Origin: Thermoflexus sp. | GTDB lineage: Bacteria; Chloroflexota; Anaerolineae; Thermoflexales; Thermoflexaceae | NCBI GenBank assembly: GCA_017743605.1 | Contig: JAGHYO010000057.1 | Span: 1 to 11,487, forward strand | Length of the DNA: 11,487 nt | Reading direction: 5' to 3' | Shown here: one piece after another, positions 6,020-11,487 of the stretch | Layout of the letters: every line of letters starts with the position of its first letter | Numbering within the stretch: the first letter of the stretch is position 1 | Position numbers and translations under genes: made by a program | The notes under the pieces: model-generated | Databases searched by the model: none | What the model was told of the DNA's origin: nothing | Seen by the model: only the letters and a program-made list of their open reading frames with translations

Positions 6020-7339
6020 TTATTCCTCCCCGATGAGCTCCAGCTCGGAGAACATCACCGAGTAATCGTGCCCTGAGGCGTAGATGCGCAGCCGGGTCAG
6101 GGTGGCCGGGGGGGCGCCGGCGGCGCGCAGGGTCTCCATCAGGTTCCCCGAATCGAAGGTATACCACTCCCCCAGCGGCACCTGGATGTGCGGGTTCAGC
6201 GGGGGCGGGCAGACCTGCGGCAGGCAGCTCCCTGGGGTCTGCGGCGTGATCTCCCCCACCGCATAGAACCCCTGCAGCCACTGGCGGTCGTTGCCGTTGA
6301 GATCCTTGTATTCCAGCCGGATCATCAGCGGGCACTCCGTCCCCACCACCCCGCACACCGACACATCCTGGAACAGGATCTTCAGACTGATGAACAGCTG
6401 CAACGACCGAAAGTCCCGCACGTCCTGGTTGAGGACGATAAAGACGCCGGTCTGCGCGTGGTCGAAGCCCGAGCGGGTAATGGACAGAGCCCGACGCCCC
6501 GCCTCGGCGGTGGGAGCGACATTGCCCCGGCTCTCCCCCGGCTGTTTCACAAAGGTGAAGATCGCCCACTGATTCGGAGGAACCGGTTCCTCGACGCTCC
6601 GCTCCGGGAGGGGAGCCCCGAAGAGATCGGGCAGCATGCTCCGGCCCGCGCCCAGGGGCCCCTCTGCCCGCCCATTCAGGCCGATCCGCGCCCGCTGGCC
6701 GCCGCGCAGCTCCTGAGCCTGCGTGGAACCCTGAACCCGTGCCTCCCCTGCGCGCACGGTGAAATCCGTCCGATCGTTCTGCACCTCCACCGCCAGGGTC
6801 CCCGAGAGCACCACGGCCTTCCCGTGGGGCGTCTGGACGGTCAGCTCCACATCCCGCGGGCTCTCCAGGCGGGTGATGCGCGCTCGGCCGCTCCAGATAT
6901 AGAAAAGAAGGCGGGCCGGCTCCGGGCTGATCCCGAACCGGGGATAGCGGGCACGCCGCACCTCCACCTGGGTGTTGGGATAGATCTGGACCATTGCCAG
7001 CTCCGGTCCCGGTCCGGAGGGCGCCGCGAACATCGCCAGGCCCTGGGACTGGGCGTCACTCACCAGCAGATCCCCCTCCCGGAGGCGGAGATAGGGGTTG
7101 CCCGGGGCGATGGCCACCGGCTCCCCGCCCGGGTGCTCTAGGCGGAGGATCCCTGTGAGGGCCGCTGCCCGGGCCGGCGTCCCCACATGCGAGGTGTGCA
7201 GATATGTCACTACCTGCCAGGGGATCAGGACCGCGAGGGCCACAGAGGCAGCGAAGAAGAGCAACAGGACTGCCCACGCTAGGCGCTGGATCTGGCGCTC
7301 AGTCCACCTCGTAGCGGATGCGAAATCCCCGGAACTCAC
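6020..7339 (-). CDS. Membrane-anchored FecR-domain protein with C-terminal beta-rich domain
   Basis: The protein has 439 residues with one membrane segment at about 20-46 and no clear signal cleavage site, so most of it is probably extracytoplasmic. About 75-225 resembles the FecR domain: YLRLREGDLLVSDAQSQG, MVQIYPNTQVEV, LTVQTPHGKAVVLSGTLAVEV and VRAGEARVQGS. About 252-437 is a beta-rich region (NQWAIFTFV, LQLFISLKILF, LTRLRIYASGHDYSVMFSEL) that looks like a galactose-binding/jelly-roll sandwich. Four cysteines (329, 336, 372, 377) could form disulfides. FecR domains are known from anti-sigma and sensory proteins, but no sigma factor gene is adjacent, so the role is unknown; surface ligand sensing or binding is a guess. 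The likely start is GTG at 7339, with GGGAG 10 nt upstream. It lies inside the 3' end of the acylphosphatase gene (41-bp overlap), suggesting cotranscription. Confidence 0.75.
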   Translation of the reverse strand: MSSGDFASATRWTERQIQRLAWAVLLLFFAASVALAVLIPWQVVTYLHTSHVGTPARAAALTGILRLEHPGGEPVAIAPGNPYLRLREGDLLVSDAQSQGLAMFAAPSGPGPELAMVQIYPNTQVEVRRARYPRFGISPEPARLLFYIWSGRARITRLESPRDVELTVQTPHGKAVVLSGTLAVEVQNDRTDFTVRAGEARVQGSTQAQELRGGQRARIGLNGRAEGPLGAGRSMLPDLFGAPLPERSVEEPVPPNQWAIFTFVKQPGESRGNVAPTAEAGRRALSITRSGFDHAQTGVFIVLNQDVRDFRSLQLFISLKILFQDVSVCGVVGTECPLMIRLEYKDLNGNDRQWLQGFYAVGEITPQTPGSCLPQVCPPPLNPHIQVPLGEWYTFDSGNLMETLRAAGAPPATLTRLRIYASGHDYSVMFSELELIGEE

Positions 7340-7616
7340 CGGTGGGTTTCTCCCAGTAGGTCTCCACGTAATCCACCCGCGCGGCCGGAGGCCCCTGCTG
7401 CAGGAAGTCCAGCAATGCCTCCACCGCAGCGTAGGGCCCCTCCGCCACCACCTCCACCGTCCCGTCCGGGCGGTTGGCCACCCAGCCGCTTAGGCCCAGG
7501 GCTTCCGCCCGCAATCGGGTGTAGTATCGGAAGTTCACCCCCTGGACGATCCCATGGACGATGGCGTGGAGCCGAACCGGACTCTCCATCCTGTATCTCT
7601 GCTCCGCTCGCGTCAT
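7299..7616 (-). CDS. Acylphosphatase
   Basis: This small cytosolic enzyme hydrolyses acyl phosphates such as carbamoyl or acetyl phosphate. The 105 residues show the family signature: VHGIVQGVNFRYYTRLRAEA with catalytic Arg30, then LSGWVANRPDGTVEVVAEG with catalytic Asn48, and the closing strand GFRIRYEV. The canonical GRVQGVGFR loop reads GIVQGVNFR, a mild variation. The ATG at 7616 has GAGGAG 10 nt upstream; the in-frame ATG at 7589 (MESPVRLHAIV) would give a protein closer to the family's usual 90-95 residues, so the start is uncertain. The gene overlaps the FecR gene downstream and is divergent from the epimerase gene. Confidence 0.93.
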   Translation of the reverse strand: MTRAEQRYRMESPVRLHAIVHGIVQGVNFRYYTRLRAEALGLSGWVANRPDGTVEVVAEGPYAAVEALLDFLQQGPPAARVDYVETYWEKPTGEFRGFRIRYEVD

Positions 7617-7644
7617 GGGCGATCATCTCCTCAACACGTCCTCT

Positions 7645-7650
7645 ATTTTA
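7645..7650 (-). promoter_or_regulatory. Candidate -10 box for the acylphosphatase/FecR pair
   Basis: On the minus strand TAAAAT lies about 29 nt before the ATG at 7616, the right distance for a short leader. No good -35 hexamer is found 16-18 nt upstream, so this is tentative. Confidence 0.3.
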
Positions 7651-7744
7651 ACAGATCCCCTGGAAGGCGCAGTCTTAGCCCTTCCTGAAGCCCAGAGGCA
7701 TCACGGCTCGGAGAACCAGAGAGCCCGCAGGCGATTCCTCCGGA

Positions 7745-7774
7745 TTGCCCCTTCCCAGCTTTCGATGCTATGGT
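7745..7774 (+). promoter_or_regulatory. Candidate promoter of the epimerase gene
   Basis: TTGCCC (7745-7750) and TATGGT (7769-7774) are 18 nt apart, and the -10 is preceded by TGC, an extended -10 arrangement. It would give a leader of about 50 nt to the ATG at 7834. The -35 match is poor. Confidence 0.3.
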
Positions 7775-7821
7775 GGGAGGGGTCCCGAGGGATGGGGCCT
7801 TGCGAATCCTTCCCAGAGCGC

Positions 7822-7830
7822 AAAGGAGGT
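7822..7830 (+). promoter_or_regulatory. Strong ribosome binding site of the epimerase gene
   Basis: AAAGGAGGT is a near-perfect anti-16S match ending 3 nt before the ATG at 7834, slightly closer than usual. It decides this start over the much longer in-frame extension back to 7561, which would overlap the divergent acylphosphatase gene. Confidence 0.75.
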
Positions 7831-7833
7831 CGG

Positions 7834-8874
7834 ATGCGGGTGCTGATCACCGGAGGCGCGGGCTTCTTCGGCTTCCACATGGCCAACAAGCTGATCCAGC
7901 ACGGCTACGAGGTCCGCCTGCTGGACATCGCAGATTACATCGAGGAGGACTATATCGGCCCGGTGGCGTTCCATAAGGGCGACGCGCGGGATCGGGAGGT
8001 GGTGGATCGGGTGATGCGCAGTGCGGACGCAGTGATCCACGCTGCCGCAGCCCTGCCCCTCTGGCCCCGCCGGGAGATCTTCTCCGTGAACGTGGAAGGC
8101 ACCCGGACCGTTCTGGAGAGCGCTCAGGCCCACGGAGTGCCGCGGGTGGTCTTCATTTCCTCTACGGCGGTTTACGGCATCCCCCGCAAACATCCCATCT
8201 TGGAGGACGATCCGCTCCAGGGGGTGGGACCTTACGGTGAGAGCAAGATCCAGGCCGAGCAGGTGTGCCAGTCCTTTCGGGAGCGCGGGCTAACGGTCGC
8301 AGTGATCCGGCCCAAGACCTTCATCGGGCCTGGCCGCCTCGGCGTCTTCCAGATCCTGTTCGACTGGGTAGAGCGCGGCAAGCCGATCCCCATCATCGGC
8401 AGCGGCCGAAACCGCTACCAGTTGCTCGATGTGGATGATCTGACCGATGCGATCGTCCTGGCCCTCACCGTCCCGGCGGAGCAGGCCAACGACACGTTCA
8501 ACATCGGCGCGGAACGCTTCGGGACGGTCTGGGAGGACGTGCAGGCCCTGTGCGACCACGCGGGCACCGGGGCGCGGGTCTGGCCGTTGCCCGCCCGTCC
8601 GGTTAAGGCGGCCCTCGCGCTTTTCGAAGCGCTTCATCTCTCGCCGCTCTATCGGTGGGTCTACGGGACTGCGGACAAGGACTCCTTCGTGGCCATCGAT
8701 CGGGCGAAGGCGAAACTGGGCTGGCGTCCCCGCTATAGCAACGCGGAATCCCTCATCCGAACTTACGAATGGTATCTATCCCATCCGGTGGAGATTGCCG
8801 GCAAGACCGGCGTCACCCACCGGGTCGCCTGGGACCAGGGGATCCTGCGGGTGATCCGGGATCTGCTGCCCTGA
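7834..8874 (+). CDS. NAD-dependent epimerase/dehydratase (extended SDR)
   Basis: The protein has 346 residues, typical of extended short-chain dehydrogenases acting on nucleotide sugars or sterol-like substrates. The Rossmann motif TGGAGFFG is at 6-13 with an acidic Asp31 after strand 2 (LLDIAD), favouring NAD. DARD (50-53) and AVIHAAAALP (66-75) line the cofactor site. SSTAVYG (109-115) and YGESK (134-138) supply Ser/Thr, Tyr134 and Lys138 of the active site. RPKTFIGPG (159-167) and YQLLDVDDL (195-203) are extended-SDR substrate-side motifs. LGWRPRYS (295-302) is the usual C-terminal motif. The exact substrate cannot be read from the sequence; 3-beta-HSD-like or UDP-glucose 4-epimerase-like members share these features. 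It stands alone, divergent from the acylphosphatase gene. Confidence 0.9.
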   Translation: MRVLITGGAGFFGFHMANKLIQHGYEVRLLDIADYIEEDYIGPVAFHKGDARDREVVDRVMRSADAVIHAAAALPLWPRREIFSVNVEGTRTVLESAQAHGVPRVVFISSTAVYGIPRKHPILEDDPLQGVGPYGESKIQAEQVCQSFRERGLTVAVIRPKTFIGPGRLGVFQILFDWVERGKPIPIIGSGRNRYQLLDVDDLTDAIVLALTVPAEQANDTFNIGAERFGTVWEDVQALCDHAGTGARVWPLPARPVKAALALFEALHLSPLYRWVYGTADKDSFVAIDRAKAKLGWRPRYSNAESLIRTYEWYLSHPVEIAGKTGVTHRVAWDQGILRVIRDLLP

Positions 8875-8924
8875 GGGATGGGAGGCGGGCGATGCAGGGA
8901 CCATGAGAGGAGCGCGAGGGGGCG

Positions 8925-9912
8925 ATGCGCTACCGCACCGGGGGTGGGGTGGAGCTCTATCGCCTTCGGGCACGTCTGTTGCCCAAGCTAAACATACATG
9001 TTGGCCTGGTCCTGGCCGACTCCCACTGCGTCTTAGTGGATACGGATTCGGGGCCGCCGGAGAGCTAGACGGATCTGATCTGGGGCTTCGAGGTCGTGCG
9101 GGATCGTTATGGGCGCCCGGTGGGCCTCGAGGACCCGACGGTCCTCCTGATCACCTGCGGGCACATCAATCACTTCAGAGGATTGAACTTCGTCCGCCAG
9201 CAGAGCGCCGCCCTCGTGTTCATTCATGAGCGGGACCGCCGGGTGCTGTCCAACTTCCCGGAGCGCCTGATCACTGTCGCCCGGGAGATCTGTAGCTTCC
9301 TGGGCCACGCTGGGATCTCCATGCAACAGCAGTTCGCCCTCCTAAGCGTGTATCTCGGCATGAAATCGATGTCCCAGTCCAGTGTAGGGATGCATAGACG
9401 ATAGCCAGCGCCTCTTCGAGCGCATCGAGGCGCATCACACCCTAAAGCATTGCCCGGGGTAGGTCTGCTTGCGCATCGATGAGGTCCTGCTGACCTCCGA
9501 TCACGTCCTGGCCTACACCGCCCCGCATCAGGCCCCGAAGCGGATCACCTGCTACGATGACCTGTGCCATGACCTGAACTCCCTGCGCTGGATCGCGGCG
9601 TTGCCGGGCATCGCCCCTGCCTTCGGCGGGCATGAGGAGCTCATCCTCGACTTTGACGAGCGGGTGGCGACCATCGAGAGGTTCCACCGGCAGCCTCTGG
9701 AGCGCGCCCTGGAGATCTGCCGCGCGCCCAGGACCATCGCCGAGATCTGCTGAGCCCTCTTGGGCCGACAACACCGTTACGGGGTGTTGCTGGCCCTCCT
9801 GGGGGCCGGCGCCCACATGGAATATCTCTATGACCGAGGCCACCTGCAGGTGGAGAACCCGGACCAGCTGGAGCAGGATCCCAGCGCCCCTGTCTGCTAC
9901 CGGAGGCTACAG
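8925..9912 (+). pseudogene. Decayed metallo-beta-lactamase-fold hydrolase
   Basis: Joined across frames, this reads as a full-length MBL-fold hydrolase of about 320-330 residues: LNIHVGLVLADSHCVLVDT, VLLITCGHINHFRGLNF, KHCPG, VCLRIDEVLLTSDHVLAYT, GGHEELILDFDERVATIERF, YGVLLALLGAGAHMEYLYDRG. Lesions are TAG at 9066-9068, a frame change between about 9380 and 9400 with TAG at 9402-9404, TAG at 9460-9462 where the family has Gln (CPGQV), and TGA at 9751-9753. The metal motif HxHxDH reads CGHINH (9156-9173), so two ligands are lost, while the His of KHCPG, the Asp of TSDH and the His of GGHEE remain. The stops are consistent with C-to-T changes (CAG to TAG, CGA to TGA). The ATG at 8925 has GAGGGGG just upstream. 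Not expected to make an active enzyme. Confidence 0.82.
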
Positions 9913-9924
9913 ATATCGCGCGAT

Positions 9925-10249
9925 CTCCACGTCGCCATCACTGGACGGATCATCGCCGCTGTGGCCATCGCCCAGGAGCGCTCCCAGGTTCTGTCGGGGA
10001 TCCTAGCGGCGATGCCCCTGAGCATCCCCCTGGCCCATGTGGATCGTTTACTCGGAGACCTGAGATCCGGCTTAGACGGCGCACTTCACATGGGCCACCT
10101 TGCTGGCCCTCGTCGCCACGCTGGCCTTTGTGCGGACGGCCGGATGGCGGTTATCCCATCGGGTTCCCTTCGGGTGGAGCCTGGCCGGCAGCTATGGGGT
10201 CTGGCCGGCGGTGTTGCTGTTCATGCGATGGCTCGGCATGTTGCGGTGA
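9925..10249 (+). pseudogene. Remains of a small membrane protein, GlpM/DUF3147-like
   Basis: Two hydrophobic pieces lie in different frames. The first (about 9946-10040) reads IIAAVAIAQERSQVLSGILA and then AMPLSIPLAH. The second (10085-10249) reads FTWATLLALVATLAFVRTAG, then VPFGWSLAGSYGVWPAVLLF, and ends at a TGA. Together they give the layout of a four-segment membrane protein of about 110 residues similar to GlpM/DUF3147 proteins (first helix, GILAxxPLxIPLA, then two more hydrophobic stretches). A frameshift between about 10040 and 10085 and the lack of a clear start indicate decay. It follows the hydrolase pseudogene directly, so the two were probably once neighbours. The last 99 bp overlap the 3' end of the histidine kinase on the other strand. 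The family assignment is moderate. Confidence 0.55.
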
Positions 10250-11487
10250 GGCCTCCCGCGTCCGTCGGGCAGAAGAGGCGGGGAGGGACTCGGGCCGACA
10301 GGGGAGCAGGACAGTGAAGGTGCTGCCCTTGCCCACCTCGCTCTCGGCCCACACCCGCCCCCCGTGGCGCTCCACGATGGATTTCACGATGGCCAGCCCC
10401 AAGCCCGTCCCCTCCGCTATTTCCCCTTCCCGTTGGACCTGATAGAACTTGCTAAAAATGTAAGGCAGATCCGCAGGTGGGATCCCCACTCCGGTGTCGC
10501 TTACCTGCACCATGAGGTAGCCATCCTGCTCCATGGCCTGCACGGTGATGCGTCCCCCGGGAGGCGTGTATTTGACCGCGTTGCTGAGCAGGTTCAGGAA
10601 GACCTGTTCCAGACGCCGCGGATCTCCGTGCAAGGTCGGGAGGCCCGGGGGGATCTCCACGACCAGGGCTTGGCCCTTCTCCTCCGCTTGAGGACGGATG
10701 ATCTGGATCGCCTCATGCAGGATCTGGGCCGGCGAACATCGCTCCATGGAAAGCGCGTGTCCGGACTCCAGGCGGGAAAGGTCCAGCAGGTTGTTCAGCA
10801 GCTCGACGATGGTCCGCATCGCCCGCTCCACTTTCTCGACGAACTCCTGCTGACGCGGGTTCAAGGGGCCCACGCGGGGCAACAGGCCGACATAGCCACG
10901 GATCGTGGTTAGGGGTGTGCGGACATCGTGGGAAACGATGGAGAGGAACTCAGATTTGATGCGATCCAGCTCCTTCAAGTGGGTGATGTCCTGCATCACC
11001 ACCACGTAGCCCACGCCCGCCACAGCGGTCAGGCTGGCTTGGAAGGTCAGGCGATCCGACAGGATGATCTCCTGGCGGACGGTATGACCGGGCAGCGGCT
11101 TCCGATCGAACAGCGCGTGGAGCTCCTCATGGGCCACTACCACCCGCAGGGGCCAGCTCATCGCCTCCGCCGGGAGGCCAAGGTGCCGCCGGGCGGAACG
11201 GTTGAAGAGGATCAGGTTCTCCTCGAAATCCGTGACCAGCACTGGATCCTCTATGCCCTGGAGGATGGCCTCCAGCTTCCCTTTTTCCGCCTGCATTGCC
11301 TCAAAGAGTTGCGCCTTCTCGATGGCCACCGCAGCGTAGTCCCCCAGCATGCGCAGGAGGTGGACATCCGCCTCGGAGAAGCCGGCCTCCGAGCGGCGAT
11401 GGACCACCCCGAGCACCCCCAGGGCGCGGCCGTGGGCCTGCATGGGGACATACAGGAGCGCGCGCACAAGCACCCCGGTGTCCAGCT
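10151..11487 (-). CDS. Sensor histidine kinase GAF-PAS-HisKA-HATPase, 5' end outside window
   Basis: The frame runs open to the window edge (LDTGVLVRALLYVPM), so the GTG near 11473 is internal. Numbering from it, 1-55 is the end of a GAF domain (ALLYVPMQAHGRALGVLGVV, AVAIEKAQLFEAM), about 60-165 a PAS domain (ILQGIEDPVLVTDFEENLIL, VVVMQDITHLKELD), and about 168-236 HisKA with phosphorylated His182 in SHDVRTPLTTIRGY. About 280-392 is the ATPase domain with N-box NLLSNAVKY (294-302), DTGVGIP (326-332) and GTGLGLAIVKSIVERHGG (355-372). It should autophosphorylate and signal to a response regulator; no regulator is adjacent in the window. No membrane segment is seen in the visible part. The last 45-50 residues (after VLLPCRPE) are hydrophilic, low in recognisable structure and run antisense through the decayed membrane-protein gene, so the original stop may have been lost. 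Confidence 0.9.
   Translation of the reverse strand, partial: LDTGVLVRALLYVPMQAHGRALGVLGVVHRRSEAGFSEADVHLLRMLGDYAAVAIEKAQLFEAMQAEKGKLEAILQGIEDPVLVTDFEENLILFNRSARRHLGLPAEAMSWPLRVVVAHEELHALFDRKPLPGHTVRQEIILSDRLTFQASLTAVAGVGYVVVMQDITHLKELDRIKSEFLSIVSHDVRTPLTTIRGYVGLLPRVGPLNPRQQEFVEKVERAMRTIVELLNNLLDLSRLESGHALSMERCSPAQILHEAIQIIRPQAEEKGQALVVEIPPGLPTLHGDPRRLEQVFLNLLSNAVKYTPPGGRITVQAMEQDGYLMVQVSDTGVGIPPADLPYIFSKFYQVQREGEIAEGTGLGLAIVKSIVERHGGRVWAESEVGKGSTFTVLLPCRPESLPASSARRTREASPQHAEPSHEQQHRRPDPIAAGQAPPEGNPMG

Noticed and set aside
6188..7141. Plus-strand open frame of about 317 codons opposite the FecR gene
   Set aside because: No domain pattern, Arg/Gln/His-rich shadow composition. The minus strand has a membrane anchor and FecR-like strands.
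7561..7833. N-terminal extension of the epimerase back to 7561
   Set aside because: It overlaps the divergent acylphosphatase start, adds 91 residues before the Rossmann motif, and ignores the AAAGGAGGT site just before 7834.

Overview
The window is GC-rich (clearly above 60 % G+C by eye) and densely coded. Short intergenic gaps are broken by two repeat-rich ones. Protein styles (a YprA/MrfA-type helicase, a long-form NfeD protease, a dCTP deaminase of the GKSxYAR type, a UDP-sugar-epimerase-like SDR, a GAF-PAS histidine kinase) and the interspersed GTAGGAGCGGCTT-type palindromes suggest a free-living, probably thermophilic bacterium of the Chloroflexota (Anaerolineae/Thermoflexus-like). This placement is inference from general resemblance. 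No rRNA, tRNA, CRISPR array, integrase or complete insertion sequence was seen.

Layout. (1) 1-1346, plus: C-terminal part of a DEAD/DEAH-box helicase that enters from outside the window. It has an HNH nuclease domain nested just before its C-terminal cysteine domain. (2) 1347-2197: an 850-bp gap without a credible gene. It holds an ATTCGTG-type inverted repeat and about seven complete or decayed copies of a roughly 70-bp palindromic element. (3) 2198-5711, plus: a compact four-gene run of NfeD-type membrane serine protease, winged-helix response regulator with a degenerate receiver, PH-domain multi-pass membrane protein (ATGA overlap with the regulator) and dCTP deaminase. Spacing suggests one operon. 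(4) 5709-5817: a 93-bp MITE-like element with terminal inverted repeats and an exact 8-bp direct repeat, inserted at the dcd stop codon. (5) 6020-7616, minus: acylphosphatase followed, with a 41-bp overlap, by a membrane-anchored FecR-domain protein. (6) 7834-8874, plus: an extended-SDR epimerase/dehydratase with a strong ribosome binding site. (7) 8925-10249, plus: a block of decayed genes, a metallo-beta-lactamase-fold hydrolase with several stops, a frameshift and lost metal ligands, then the remains of a small GlpM/DUF3147-like membrane protein. (8) 10151-11487, minus: a GAF-PAS-HisKA-HATPase sensor kinase cut by the window edge. Its unusual C-terminal tail reads antisense through the decayed membrane-protein gene.

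How the genes may work together. The NfeD, regulator and PH-membrane genes plausibly serve membrane or envelope quality control and its regulation, with dcd (dUMP/dTTP supply) as a housekeeping passenger; this is inferred from spacing only. The helicase-HNH fusion is the best candidate for an unusual DNA repair or defence activity. The small element at dcd is the clearest trace of mobility. I found no complete, convincing new multi-gene system in this window.
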